Of a DNA stretch of 64,000 nucleotides, positions 15,687-24,223 are shown piece by piece (the first letter of the stretch is position 1; each line of letters starts with the position of its first letter). The DNA lies in contig JAABSZ010000003.1 of assembly GCA_011390135.1 (NCBI GenBank), positions 3,635 to 67,634 on the forward strand, given 5' to 3'. Below the pieces are notes generated by a model, which was given only the letters and a program-made list of their open reading frames with translations, did no database searches and had not been told where the DNA came from. The position numbers were made by a program, and so were the translations under genes. This DNA comes from JAABSP01 sp011390135 (GTDB lineage: Bacteria > Desulfobacterota > Desulfobacteria > Desulfobacterales > JAABSP01).

Positions 15687-16445
15687 ATGCAGATTATACC
15701 AAATCCTATTTGCCATCGGGCCGCGGCACGGTTTCTGATCATCATCGCGGTCCTGCTGACCCCTCTTCCGGCCAATGCCCACCGCATCACGGTCTTTGCA
15801 TGGGTGGAGGGCAGCACCGCGCATGTGGAGAGCAAGTTCAGCGCGGGGAAAGGGGTCAACGAGGGAAAAGTGGCGGTGACGGCCCCGGACGGAACAATTC
15901 TGGTCACGGGAAAGACCGATGAAAGCGGAGCCTTCTCCTTTGAGATCCCCCGGCGAACGGAATTGACCGTCACGGTCTCCGCGGGATTGGGACATCAGGG
16001 AGAATGGACCATCCGGCCCGAAGAGATATCCGAAACCGACGGGACCGCAGATCCAACTGCGATTATTGAAACATCAGAACCCCTTCTGCCCGCGACTTCA
16101 GCATCGGAAGAAATCCCAATGCCGGAACCCGGGCCGGCCCCGGGCCTCAGCCGAACCGAGATCCGGCAGATCATCGAGGCGGCCATGGAAAGAGAATGGG
16201 AGAGACGCCTGGAGGGGAAGCTCGATGAGAAGCTTGCACCGCTGATGCGGTTTGTGGCGCAGCAGGAGATGAAAGGACCCACTGTTCAGGATATCTTTGC
16301 CGGCATCGGCTATATTTTCGGCCTGGTGGGGGTTGCGGCCTATGTGGCCTCCCGGCGGAGAAAGCCGGCTCAGGAAGGGCCGGAAGGACCAAAAGGACCT
16401 AAAGGACATAAAGGACCTAAAGAAGAGGAGGAGCCCGGCGCATGA
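15687..16445 (+). CDS. nikL: Nickel ECF transporter accessory protein NikL
   Basis: 252 aa. The signal peptide ends at ANA, leaving a mature start AHRITVFAWVEG with an N-terminal His, as in NikL. An all-beta, carboxypeptidase-regulatory-like segment (VAVTAPDGTILVTGKTDESG) follows. Then come a long charged helix (about 155-195) and one transmembrane helix (about 200-222). The tail GPKGPKGHKGPK is encoded by a 9-base repeat whose complement is TCCTTTATG/TCCTTTAGG, the same unit found near 12.3 and 48.7 kb. It overlaps nikQ by 4 bases (ATGA). Confidence 0.8.
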   Translation: MQIIPNPICHRAAARFLIIIAVLLTPLPANAHRITVFAWVEGSTAHVESKFSAGKGVNEGKVAVTAPDGTILVTGKTDESGAFSFEIPRRTELTVTVSAGLGHQGEWTIRPEEISETDGTADPTAIIETSEPLLPATSASEEIPMPEPGPAPGLSRTEIRQIIEAAMEREWERRLEGKLDEKLAPLMRFVAQQEMKGPTVQDIFAGIGYIFGLVGVAAYVASRRRKPAQEGPEGPKGPKGHKGPKEEEEPGA

Positions 16446-17206
16446 TCGACGAACCCTTTGCCGCGGGTAACTCCCCCATCCATCGGGAAGACCCCCGCTC
16501 CCGGGTGATTCTTGCCACCCTTTTCTCCTTTGTGGTGGCGCTCTCCCAGGCATTTGCCACTCTGGGAGCGGCTTTGATCTTCGCTCTGGTGCTGGTCATC
16601 GCGGCCCGACTCGATCCCAAGAAGCTGATCAAAAGACTGCTTCCGCTCTGGCTCTTTCTGGTCCTGCTCTGGCTGGTGCTGCCCCTGACCACGACCGGAA
16701 CTCCGCTCTTCAGGATCGGGCCGCTGGCCGGGACCCGGGAGGGGATCATTCTCTGCGCGCAGATCACCCTCAAGTCCAATGCGATCCTGCTGGCCTTCAC
16801 CGCATGGGTGGCCACCATGAATTTCGCCACATTGGGCCAGACCCTGGACAGGCTCAAGGTTCCGGAGAAGATCGTCTATCTGCTCCTGCTCACCTACCGA
16901 TATATATTTGTGATCGAGGCCGAGTATGGGCGCCTCTTGCGCGCGGCAAAGATCCGGGGGTTCAAGCCCGGCACGAACCTGCACACCTACAAGACCTATG
17001 CCTATCTGCTGGGAATGCTCTTTGTGCAGGCCTCTGCCCGGGCACAACGGGTGCATCAGGCCATGCGCTGCCGGGGGTTTCAAGGAAAATTCTATTCTCT
17101 GTACCGATTCGAAGCCAGAACCGCAGACTGGATCGGCGCTGCGCTTCAACTTGCAATAATGGCCATCCTCATAGGAATCGAATGGAAGATCAACAGCCCA
17201 TTGTAA
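16442..17206 (+). CDS. nikQ: ECF transporter transmembrane subunit NikQ/CbiQ
   Basis: 254 aa, about five transmembrane helices. The CbiQ coupling helices carry the expected AlaArgGly-type motifs: LRAAKIRGFKP (about 180) and HQAMRCRGFQGK (about 215). It joins the ATPase to NikM. It overlaps nikL upstream by 4 bases and nikO downstream by 25. Confidence 0.9.
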   Translation: MIDEPFAAGNSPIHREDPRSRVILATLFSFVVALSQAFATLGAALIFALVLVIAARLDPKKLIKRLLPLWLFLVLLWLVLPLTTTGTPLFRIGPLAGTREGIILCAQITLKSNAILLAFTAWVATMNFATLGQTLDRLKVPEKIVYLLLLTYRYIFVIEAEYGRLLRAAKIRGFKPGTNLHTYKTYAYLLGMLFVQASARAQRVHQAMRCRGFQGKFYSLYRFEARTADWIGAALQLAIMAILIGIEWKINSPL

Positions 17207-17910
17207 AACTCGATAATATTGCCTTTGGCTATCCCGGGGGCACACCCATTTTAAAAGAGCTGAGTCTTTCGGTCTATCCCAAAGAACGGATCGGCCTTCT
17301 GGGCCCCAACGGATCGGGCAAGACCACGCTCTTTTTCATCATCATGGGCCTGCTGCGCCCCACGGCCGGAACCGTTGAGGTCTTTGGCAGCCGCCTCTGG
17401 GAGGAGAAGGATTTCTCCGACATCTACCGAAAGATCGGCCTGCTCTTCCAGGATGCGGATGACCAGCTCTTCTGCCCCACCGTCTTGGAGGATGTGGCCT
17501 TTGGCCCTCTCAACATGGGCAAGAGCCGGAAAGAGGCCATCGAGATCGCGCGAAGCACCCTGGCCGATCTGGGGCTGGAGGGATTCGAAGACCGGATCAC
17601 GCACCGGCTCTCGGGCGGAGAGAAGCGATTTGTATCTCTGGCCACGGTTCTTGCCATGGAGCCGGAGATGCTTCTTTTAGACGAGCCCACAACCGGCCTG
17701 GACGCACGAACCCGGGAAAGACTCATGGATCGGCTGGCTCAGTTGAACATCGCCTATCTTCTCATCTCCCACGAGATGGATTTTCTGGCCGACACCACCG
17801 ACAAAGTCCATGCAATGGAGGGGGGAAAGATCCTGACCGACACAACAGTCAAGCTCCACCAGCATGTTCATGCCCATATCCACGGCTCCCATCCCCATGA
17901 GCACAAATAG
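17182..17910 (+). CDS. nikO: ECF transporter ATPase NikO/CbiO
   Basis: 242 aa from the ATG at 17182, inside the end of nikQ. Walker A is GPNGSGKT (residues 41-48). The Q-loop is LLFQDADDQLF, typical of ECF ATPases. The signature is LSGGEKR, Walker B LLLDEPTTGLD and the switch His is in ISHEMD. The tail is His-rich (HQHVHAHIHGSHPHEHK), which could bind nickel in the cytoplasm. It ends the operon, 3 bases before rsmE. Confidence 0.9.
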   Translation: MEDQQPIVKLDNIAFGYPGGTPILKELSLSVYPKERIGLLGPNGSGKTTLFFIIMGLLRPTAGTVEVFGSRLWEEKDFSDIYRKIGLLFQDADDQLFCPTVLEDVAFGPLNMGKSRKEAIEIARSTLADLGLEGFEDRITHRLSGGEKRFVSLATVLAMEPEMLLLDEPTTGLDARTRERLMDRLAQLNIAYLLISHEMDFLADTTDKVHAMEGGKILTDTTVKLHQHVHAHIHGSHPHEHK

Positions 17911-17913
17911 ATC

Positions 17914-18720
17914 ATGCGACGCTTCTTTATTTCCCCGGAGAAGTTCCCCTCCCCTGCGGAGAGCACAGAAGAAAAGCAGCTTCTGGAAATCATCGGGCAG
18001 GAGGCCAACCATCTCAAAAATGTCCTCCGATTGGGCCCCGGGGAGCGGGTTCTCCTCTTTGACGGCACAGGATGGGAAATCAGGGCGGAAATTCTAAAGA
18101 TCGAAGGCAGCGGTGTAACCGTACAATGCCTTTCAACCGGATATCAAACCGGAGAATCCCCCATCGAGCTGGCCGTAGCCCAGGGCTTTTTAAAAGAGAA
18201 GAAGATGGAGGAGTTGATCCGCCCCCTGACCGAATTGGGCATGAGCCGATGGATGCCCTTTTTTTCGAGTAGAACGATTCCGAAACTCGATCCAAAAAAG
18301 GTCGATGCCCGCCGGCAGCGATGGGAGAAGATCGCGCGGGAGTCCCTGAAGCAGTGCCGCAGGAGCCGCATTCCGAACATGGACCCGCCGATCCCCTTTG
18401 AAGCGCTTCTGGAAAAGGCGAAAGACTACCAAACCCGCATCCTCTTCTGGGAGGCTCTGCCCGAGGACGACCCGTCTGCAGATTTATTGGATCTAAAGGA
18501 GAAGAATCCGAAAAAAGGCTTTTTGATCCTTCTGGGCCCCGAAGGCGGCTTCAGCGCGGAAGAGGCGGCAATGGCCGAGGCATCCGGATTTCTGCGGGTC
18601 TATCTGGGCCCCCGGATATTGCGGGCGCAGACCGCAGCCATCACCGCGGCCGCCCTGATCCAATATATTTTTGGGGACCTGCGGCAAAAAAATCTTGACA
18701 ATGAACCGCAGAAGGGGTAA
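17914..18720 (+). CDS. rsmE: 16S rRNA m3U1498 methyltransferase RsmE
   Basis: 268 aa. The N-terminal PUA-like part begins MRRFFI and includes QEANHLKNVLRLGPGE. The SPOUT knot has the family motifs LLGPEGGFSAEE and LGPRILRAQTAAITAAA (usually ETA; here QTA). It methylates U1498 of 16S rRNA. It starts 3 bases after nikO and is probably read through from that operon. Confidence 0.9.
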   Translation: MRRFFISPEKFPSPAESTEEKQLLEIIGQEANHLKNVLRLGPGERVLLFDGTGWEIRAEILKIEGSGVTVQCLSTGYQTGESPIELAVAQGFLKEKKMEELIRPLTELGMSRWMPFFSSRTIPKLDPKKVDARRQRWEKIARESLKQCRRSRIPNMDPPIPFEALLEKAKDYQTRILFWEALPEDDPSADLLDLKEKNPKKGFLILLGPEGGFSAEEAAMAEASGFLRVYLGPRILRAQTAAITAAALIQYIFGDLRQKNLDNEPQKG

Positions 18721-18738
18721 ATATTTATTCTTGTCTGC

Positions 18739-18811
18739 GCCGAGGTAGCTCAGTCGGTAGAGCAGGGGACTGAAAATCCCCGTGTCGGCAGTTCGATTCT
18801 GTCCCTCGGCA
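18739..18811 (+). tRNA. tRNA-Phe (GAA)
   Basis: The cloverleaf is complete: acceptor GCCGAGG/CCTCGGC, D-stem GCTC/GAGC, anticodon stem GGGGA/TCCCC with loop CTGAAAA (anticodon GAA), T-arm GGCAG-TTCGATT-CTGTC with one G-U pair, discriminator A. No CCA is encoded. Confidence 0.97.
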
Positions 18812-18822
18812 TCTTAAAAATC

Positions 18823-18859
18823 AAGGGTTTACGGATACAGGCCGTAAGCCCTTTTTTTT
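18823..18859 (+). terminator. Terminator after tRNA-Phe
   Basis: AAGGGTTTACGG pairs with CCGTAAGCCCTT (one G-T pair), followed by a run of eight T. Confidence 0.9.
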
Positions 18860-19038
18860 GTATTCCTATATGGAAGAGGACTTCCGCTCCATCGGCTGTC
18901 GGCAAAATGGACGATACCTCTGTTTGAAAAAACTCTTCCATGAGGCGATTACGGTAAAATCGATCAGTGAATTCATAAAGATATCGAATGAAATAGTGGG
19001 TTGATATCCTTACTGTCGAATCATTTCTTATATTGCCT

Positions 19039-20052
19039 ATGATATCTCCGCATCGACTTTCGGATAGCACCGCAGCCAATACAATCTGCATCATCATCGT
19101 CAACTGGAACGGCAAGGATTTTCTCGGCAAATGCCTGGATGCCCTTTTCCGGCAGTCCTATGATGCCATAACGATTACGGTGGTGGATAACGGCTCCACT
19201 GACGGCTCGGCAGCCTTTCTTGCTGCGGAATACCCTGAGGTGAATCTTATTGCTCTGCCCGATAATCGGGGCTTTGCCCTCGGCAATAATATCGTGCTGA
19301 AAAATGTCGGGTCCGATTATGTGGCGCTGATCAACAACGATGCTGTGGCTCACCCTCTGTGGCTCCGAAATCTTGTGGCAGCACTGGAAAAACATCCCGA
19401 GGCCGGTTTTGCCGCATCCAGGATGCTCTTCTATGATCAGCCGGATGTCATCGATCGGGCCGGTGATGCCTATACGGTTGCCGGAACAGGTCTTCTGCGG
19501 GGGCGGGGAATGGCTTCAAAAGCCTATGGGAAGACTGAATGGATGTTCGGCGCCTGCGCTGGGGCCGCGCTCTATCGAACAGATATGCTTGAGAAGATCG
19601 GCTTTTTTGATGAGGATTTTTTTCTCCTCTATGAGGATGTCGATTTGAGTTTCAGAGCCCAGCTTCAGGGATACAGATGTCTTTATGTTCCGGAGGCCGT
19701 TGTCTACCACAAGGGAAGCGCCAGCATTGTTTATGATTCTCCGGTATCGGTCTATTACAGCCATCGAAACCTCGAATGGGTCTATCTGAAGAATATGCCC
19801 CTTGCACTGATTCCGGTCACATTTTTTCCCCATTTGGTGTATAATCTGGCAGCATTCTTCTATTTTGCCGTAAACGGAAGAGGCGCGGATTTCATCCGGG
19901 CCAAAATCGATGCGTTGAAAGAGATTCCAAAGATGCTCAAAAAGCGCAGAGATATCCAGCAAAAGAGACGGGTGAGCAGCAGATACATCTGGAGCATACT
20001 GGAAGGCGAACGATTCTTCCCCCGCGTCATCCGGCGACTCGGGAAATTTTGA
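19039..20052 (+). CDS. Family 2 glycosyltransferase (rhamnosyltransferase-like)
   Basis: 337 aa from the ATG at 19039 (a TTG at 19033 is also in frame). GT-A features are clear: IIIVNWNGKDFL at the start, VVDNGSTDGS, the metal-binding INNDA (DxD-type) and the acceptor motif FDEDFFLLYEDVDLSFR. The C-terminal part has hydrophobic segments around residues 255-285 that may dock it to the membrane. Such enzymes build O-antigen or capsule. No other polysaccharide genes are adjacent. Confidence 0.85.
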   Translation: MISPHRLSDSTAANTICIIIVNWNGKDFLGKCLDALFRQSYDAITITVVDNGSTDGSAAFLAAEYPEVNLIALPDNRGFALGNNIVLKNVGSDYVALINNDAVAHPLWLRNLVAALEKHPEAGFAASRMLFYDQPDVIDRAGDAYTVAGTGLLRGRGMASKAYGKTEWMFGACAGAALYRTDMLEKIGFFDEDFFLLYEDVDLSFRAQLQGYRCLYVPEAVVYHKGSASIVYDSPVSVYYSHRNLEWVYLKNMPLALIPVTFFPHLVYNLAAFFYFAVNGRGADFIRAKIDALKEIPKMLKKRRDIQQKRRVSSRYIWSILEGERFFPRVIRRLGKF

Positions 20053-20077
20053 TCGGAAAACTTTAAAAGGAAAAGCC

Positions 20078-20920
20078 ATGACCTGCAATGCCGACATTGT
20101 TTATTTTTCGCCTGCCGGAAGCACCCGGAAGGTCGCCCAATCCATTGAAAAAGAGCTTTCCGATCTGATGCTCGACGGAGTTCTCTGGGATCTTTCAGCA
20201 GATGATGATCTTTCCCAGCTATTCTCCCGGGCCGGGAAGTGCGGCTCTGATTACTGCCTATTCGTGGGTTCGCCCGTCTATGTCTCCCATCCCGCGCCGG
20301 CGGTGACCGATTTCCTGCAGCGTATGCCCAGGAGTTTGGGGGCCGCAGCGGTTCCCTTTGTCACCTGGGGCGGCGTCACCAGCGGGGTGGCGCTCTATGA
20401 CATGGGCAAGATGCTGCAGGAGAAAGGCTTTCGGCTAGCAGCCGCGGCCAAGATCCTTGCGCTGCATTCCATGATGCGAGATGCAAAATCGCGGCTGGGG
20501 GAAGGCCATCCCGATGGAGAAGACGAGAAGATGATCCGGAATCTGGTGGAGGCGGTCAATACGCGGATCAAAAATGAGAAAGATGCCTCCCTCTCTCTGG
20601 AGGATCTGGCCTATCAGCCCGATGAGATTCATGCACAGGCGCAGCAGATGAATCTTTCAGTTGCAAAGGCGCATATGCCGGTTCGGAAGGTGGATGGGGA
20701 TCGCTGCACTGAATGCGGGATCTGTAAAGAGGTCTGCCCGGTGGATGCCCTGACCCTTTCCCCCTTTCCCGAATTCCGGGAGAACTGCATCTTCTGCTTC
20801 AACTGTGTGATGGATTGTCCGGAAGATGCCATTGTCGCGGATCTATCACAGTTGCACCAGCGGCTTCGAAAGCGGGCCGAACAGATTTCAGAGCGGCTGC
20901 CCAGCCGGATTTTTCTTTAG
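20078..20920 (+). CDS. EFR1-type flavodoxin-ferredoxin fusion
   Basis: 280 aa. The N-terminal flavodoxin-like domain starts with the FMN phosphate loop FSPAGSTRKVA and continues with FVGSPVYVSHPAP and FVTWGGVTSG. Two 4Fe-4S motifs lie at about 210-250: CTECGICKEVCPVDA and CIFCFNCVMDCPEDA. This arrangement defines EFR1-family proteins of anaerobes, thought to move electrons between a flavin and Fe-S partners. It is 25 bases downstream of the glycosyltransferase; no functional link is evident. Confidence 0.85.
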   Translation: MTCNADIVYFSPAGSTRKVAQSIEKELSDLMLDGVLWDLSADDDLSQLFSRAGKCGSDYCLFVGSPVYVSHPAPAVTDFLQRMPRSLGAAAVPFVTWGGVTSGVALYDMGKMLQEKGFRLAAAAKILALHSMMRDAKSRLGEGHPDGEDEKMIRNLVEAVNTRIKNEKDASLSLEDLAYQPDEIHAQAQQMNLSVAKAHMPVRKVDGDRCTECGICKEVCPVDALTLSPFPEFRENCIFCFNCVMDCPEDAIVADLSQLHQRLRKRAEQISERLPSRIFL

Positions 20921-20979
20921 GAAATCTTTTTTATCCCGACTGTAAAGACGATCCATTCACTGCCGTTGACCCCGTGGAT

Positions 20980-21390
20980 CTAAAGCTTATATTGCCAATC
21001 CGGCATCGGCCCCTGTAAGAGCCGTTTACGTCGTTGCCCGCAATGGATGCAGTTGCATCCCCGCGTCAGGGGATGCTCTCCCTTTTTTGCCGCCAGTGCA
21101 ATGGCCGCATCGATCTGTTCGATGATCATCCGCCGGACATTCTTTTGGGCCGCGTCTCTCTCCTCGAGAGATTTCACAGGAAAAACCTTCCGGTTTTCCT
21201 GCGGCTTGAGATCATCTGAAGGATTTGGAACAGTTTCTGATCCATTTTCAATTCCCTGGCTCGATGGGCCGCGGGGGGAGGACCATAAAAAAAGGGGTGT
21301 ATCGGGCGCGGAATCCTTTGCCTTCTTCGGCAGGTTCCCGATGATCCGGTCCTGCGAGTGCCGCAGAACCCGATATCGCCCTCTCTTCAC
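20980..21390 (-). CDS. Hypothetical protein with C-terminal CxCxxC
   Basis: 136 aa from a GTG at 21390. Not recognised. The middle is low in order (PKKAKDSAPDTPLF), then a helix NVRRMIIEQIDAAIALAAKK and a cysteine cluster CNCIHCGQRRKR, which could bind a metal. Upstream on the same strand is a perfect TATAAT (21459-21454) with TTGACG 21 bases further up, a longer spacer than usual. No good ribosome site is visible, so the start is uncertain and the gene itself is only moderately supported. Confidence 0.4.
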   Translation of the reverse strand: MKRGRYRVLRHSQDRIIGNLPKKAKDSAPDTPLFLWSSPRGPSSQGIENGSETVPNPSDDLKPQENRKVFPVKSLEERDAAQKNVRRMIIEQIDAAIALAAKKGEHPLTRGCNCIHCGQRRKRLLQGPMPDWQYKL

Positions 21391-21496
21391 CCCTTTGCAT
21401 CGTTTTTTTTGCTATCCACTGAAGATGTCTTTATTCGTTCTTTCGATCTCCAGATTATACTACACCTTCATTGCAGAAAGCGTCAATTTTTGATGG

Positions 21497-22813
21497 CTAA
21501 TATTTCGGTTTTCTCCGGCCGCCGACGCTTTTCGACTTTTTCTGCGGAGAGAGCCAGGCAAATCCGCCTTTGTTGGAGCGAGCCCCGGATTTGGGTTTGG
21601 CCTTGGGCGCCGCGTTCCTGTCCCCATAGGAGTGGGGGCGGTAGGATGAGGGCGCATCGAATCTTTTGTCCGCGGATGCTTTGGGTCTCTCATTGTAATT
21701 GAAATCTTCCAGAACCCGCTGCTCCACCTTGCTCCCGATGGCTTTGTTGATGGCGATCACCATCCGCCGATCATCGTTGGTGATCAGGGTATAGGCCTCT
21801 CCGCTCTTATCCGCGCGTCCGGTTCGGCCTACCCGATGGATATAGGCTTCCGGGGTGGAGGGGATATCATAATTGATGACATGGGAGATGTTGGAGACAT
21901 CTATGCCCCGGGCCGCGATGTCCGTGGCCACCAGAATCCGGGTCTGGCCCGAGCGGAAGCTGTTCAATGCGGCCTGGCGCTTTCCCTGTGAAAGATTGCC
22001 CTGCAGCGAGGTCGAGCTGTAGCCGGCCCGGGTCAGCTTCTCCCCAAGGCTTTTGGCGCGGTATTTGGTGCGGGTGAAGACCAGCACGGAACCGGTGTCG
22101 GCATCTCTCAGCAGTTTGATCAGCAGCGCCGTCTTCAGGTGCTGGGCCACCGGATAGAGCGCATGGCTGACGGTCTCCGCAGGCGCGGTGAGTCCGATCT
22201 GAACCGTTAACGGGTCATGCAGGATCTCGTTGGCCAGAGAACGGATATCCCCAGGCATGGTGGCCGAAAAGAGCAGGGTCTGCCGTTTCTCTTTATTGGG
22301 GACATGGGAGATAATCCGTCGGATATCCGGCAGAAATCCCATATCGAACATCTGATCGGCCTCATCCAGCACCAGAACTTCCAGTCCGGAAAGGTCCAGG
22401 GTCCGCCGGTTGATATGATCCAGCAGACGGCCGGGACAGCCCACCACGATATCGGCTCGTTTGAGGGCCTGGATCTGGGGATTGATTCCAACGCCGCCGT
22501 AGACCGAGACACTGCGCAGATGGGTCTTTCTGCCCAGGGTTCTGAAGGCGTCATGAATCTGCTCGGCCAGTTCCCGGGTGGGTGCGATGACCAGTGCCCG
22601 GATCTGTCCCCGAGGGCCGTTGATGAGCCGGTTGAGAATGGGAAGTGCAAAGACAGCGGTCTTGCCGGTTCCGGTCTGGGCCAGCCCCATGACATCGCTG
22701 CCCTTCATGACTTCGGGAATGGCCTGGGCCTGAATGGGCGTAGGGGTGACGAAACCCGCATTTTTTGCGCCTTCGGCAACTGCGGGGTGAAACGAAAAAC
22801 TTTTAAAATCCAT
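21497..22813 (-). CDS. rhlE: DEAD-box RNA helicase, RhlE-like
   Basis: 438 aa from the ATG at 22813 (a TTG at 22822 with AAGGA just upstream is an alternative). All core motifs are present: Q-motif GFVTPTPIQAQAIP, Walker A AQTGTGKT, PTRELAEQ, DEAD in LVLDEADQMFD, SAT, and HRVGRTGR. The basic, Lys/Ser-rich tail (about 375-438) is typical of RhlE proteins. It remodels RNA in ribosome assembly and mRNA decay, and is often cold-induced; a cold-shock gene lies upstream. Confidence 0.9.
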   Translation of the reverse strand: MDFKSFSFHPAVAEGAKNAGFVTPTPIQAQAIPEVMKGSDVMGLAQTGTGKTAVFALPILNRLINGPRGQIRALVIAPTRELAEQIHDAFRTLGRKTHLRSVSVYGGVGINPQIQALKRADIVVGCPGRLLDHINRRTLDLSGLEVLVLDEADQMFDMGFLPDIRRIISHVPNKEKRQTLLFSATMPGDIRSLANEILHDPLTVQIGLTAPAETVSHALYPVAQHLKTALLIKLLRDADTGSVLVFTRTKYRAKSLGEKLTRAGYSSTSLQGNLSQGKRQAALNSFRSGQTRILVATDIAARGIDVSNISHVINYDIPSTPEAYIHRVGRTGRADKSGEAYTLITNDDRRMVIAINKAIGSKVEQRVLEDFNYNERPKASADKRFDAPSSYRPHSYGDRNAAPKAKPKSGARSNKGGFAWLSPQKKSKSVGGRRKPKY

Positions 22814-22847
22814 ATAAATCAATAGTTCCTTAATAGAGATCGATAGA

Positions 22848-23027
22848 ATGATCCCGGATGGAGAGAGAGAATACGGCTATTCCCCGTTCCCATGTTCGAT
22901 ATGCGGGAACGCGCTTCCGTACGCATTGGATGACATTGCCCACGGAACGCTTCCGGAACCTATCATCTCTTCTTTGATCGATCCTGCTTTGATGAAGCTT
23001 GGGGGAATATTGCGGCAGGAGTTTTAA
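22848..23027 (+). CDS. 59-aa CxxC microprotein
   Basis: A 60-codon frame divergent from rhlE, just under common ORF cut-offs. It starts MIPDGEREYGYSPF, then a single knuckle CSICGNALPYALDD, and ends in a probable helix (DPALMKLGGILRQEF). A strong terminator begins exactly at its TAA, which supports a real short transcript. No homologue is recognised. One CxxC is not enough for a mononuclear zinc site, so it might dimerise or use the Cys pair for redox. An AGAG is the only ribosome-like site. Confidence 0.55.
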   Translation: MIPDGEREYGYSPFPCSICGNALPYALDDIAHGTLPEPIISSLIDPALMKLGGILRQEF

Positions 23028-23073
23028 AGGGGGTATCCGAACCTTATCGGCCGGAATACCCCCTCTTTTTTTT
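23026..23073 (+). terminator. Strong terminator of the 59-aa ORF
   Basis: GGGGGTAT-CCG pairs with CGG-AATACCCCC (23029-23063), followed by C and eight T. The T-run is on the plus strand, so it serves the plus-strand microgene, not the cold-shock gene. Confidence 0.85.
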
Positions 23074-23093
23074 AAAGCAGATAAACTAAAAGG

Positions 23094-23294
23094 TTATCCT
23101 ACGGTGACGTTTACTGCGGCAAGGCCTTTTTGACCCTGCTCGATGTCAAATGTCACCCGGTCGCCTTCGTTCAGGCTTTTGAAACCGTTTGCATTGATCC
23201 CTGAATGGTGAACAAATACATCCGGCCCATCTTCTTGCTCGATGAAACCGAAACCCTTTTGGTCGTTGAACCATTTCACGATACCACTGGCCAT
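23094..23294 (-). CDS. Cold-shock protein (CspA family)
   Basis: 66 aa. RNP1 is KGFGFIEQ and RNP2 is VFVHHSGI, with the usual start MASGIVKWFN. It binds single-stranded nucleic acid and melts RNA structure. GGAGG is 8 bases upstream of the ATG at 23294. A promoter at 23443-23470 gives an untranslated leader of about 140 bases, as in cold-regulated csp mRNAs. Confidence 0.95.
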   Translation of the reverse strand: MASGIVKWFNDQKGFGFIEQEDGPDVFVHHSGINANGFKSLNEGDRVTFDIEQGQKGLAAVNVTVG

Positions 23295-23442
23295 AAGTAC
23301 ATCCTCCTTTCTTCATTAATAATATTCAAAATTTTAACCTGGAGGATGTTTCATCGGGGTACCAAATGACTCCTACAATGATTCCTGCAGAGAAAAACCG
23401 CCTCTCGGATTCGCTGATCCCGAGGCCATGTTGAATAGAACA

Positions 23443-23470
23443 ACTATAAACCGTTTTGAAAATAAATCAA
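23443..23470 (-). promoter_or_regulatory. Probable promoter of the cold-shock gene
   Basis: On the minus strand, TTGATT (23470-23465), 16 bases, then TATAGT (23448-23443). The predicted start near 23436 leaves a long leader. Nothing else is seen in 23295-23563. Confidence 0.6.
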
Positions 23471-23563
23471 GAGAAAAATTTGAAACTTTGAAAAAAAATT
23501 TTGGATGGCCGGGGCGTTCGAGTACCGTTTTGCGATTTTAAAATCAAATACAGAGCGTTAGAT

Positions 23564-23728
23564 TCAGGGGCTGCTGCCATTTTTTTCCAGACAGCCTTCA
23601 ACAGCTTCATAAAGATTTGTCAATAACTCTTCGAAGGTCTCTCCCTGAGTCGCACAGCCGGGTATTGCCGGAACCTCGGCCCAATAGCCGCCTTCTTCCG
23701 CTTCATGGATGATGACTTTTATTTTCAT
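23564..23728 (-). CDS. HicB-family antitoxin-like protein, orphan
   Basis: 54 aa, too short for most ORF lists. It begins MKIKVIIHEAEEGGYWAEVP and continues AIPGCATQGETFEEL, the HicB partial RNase H-like fold, with a short helix after it. The DNA-binding C-terminus of longer HicB proteins is absent. No HicA toxin frame is found on either side (23295-23563 and 23731-23808), so it is an orphan or acts elsewhere. Confidence 0.75.
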   Translation of the reverse strand: MKIKVIIHEAEEGGYWAEVPAIPGCATQGETFEELLTNLYEAVEGCLEKNGSSP

Positions 23729-23808
23729 GGAATCTGCGCCTTTTAAAGGTGATCGGTCAGGAATGTCCGCTGGGGATAATCCTTTTTAGATGTTTTTTTT
23801 AGAACCCT

Positions 23809-24219
23809 TTATCGAAGCCGAAGGATCTCCCATCGGCCTTCGAGTTCCGCGGTATCCTGCGCCGATGCGTTGGTGATCAGAATCCGTTTTCTCGTATTCT
23901 CGATTTCCGGAAAGGCTGTACCTTCTTTCAGGGATGCAAAATTCCTCGGCGCGTAGGGGGTGACATTTTCCATGTCGAGATCGGATGACCAGCTATGGAC
24001 CCGGCTTTTTTCGGTAAAGAGGGCAAAGTGCGTATATCGCTGATCTTCGAGTTCCGAAAGTGCCTGGATCGCCTCTCTCCAGACGCTTTTCATGGGGTAG
24101 GAGGCGTCGAGGGCCACCACCATTTTCCGGGGATGGCCCTCCAGATAGAAATGGTACCCTCCCCCCAGTCCCCCGAAGAGCCCGATAACGATGGCCAGCC
24201 AGATGGCAAAGGGTTTCAT
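23809..24219 (-). CDS. Membrane-anchored protein with degenerate VWA-like domain
   Basis: 136 aa. One N-terminal transmembrane helix (about 5-25) is followed by VVALDASYPMKSVW, which looks like a reduced MIDAS strand (D-x-S), then strand-helix elements ending in RILITNASA. It is the last gene of a three-gene operon with a full VWA protein, 4 bases downstream of it. It may be a companion that has lost metal binding. Function unknown. Confidence 0.6.
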   Translation of the reverse strand: MKPFAIWLAIVIGLFGGLGGGYHFYLEGHPRKMVVALDASYPMKSVWREAIQALSELEDQRYTHFALFTEKSRVHSWSSDLDMENVTPYAPRNFASLKEGTAFPEIENTRKRILITNASAQDTAELEGRWEILRLR

Positions 24220-24223
24220 GGCA

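Noticed and set aside
18750..19130. Minus-strand ORF ending in a RIELPTRGF-like peptide
   Set aside because: It is the antisense of tRNA-Phe, a common false ORF, and has no ribosome site.
23295..23563. HicA toxin partner for the HicB-like gene
   Set aside because: No frame with the HicA RNA-binding pattern exists on either strand; this DNA is the cold-shock gene's leader and promoter.
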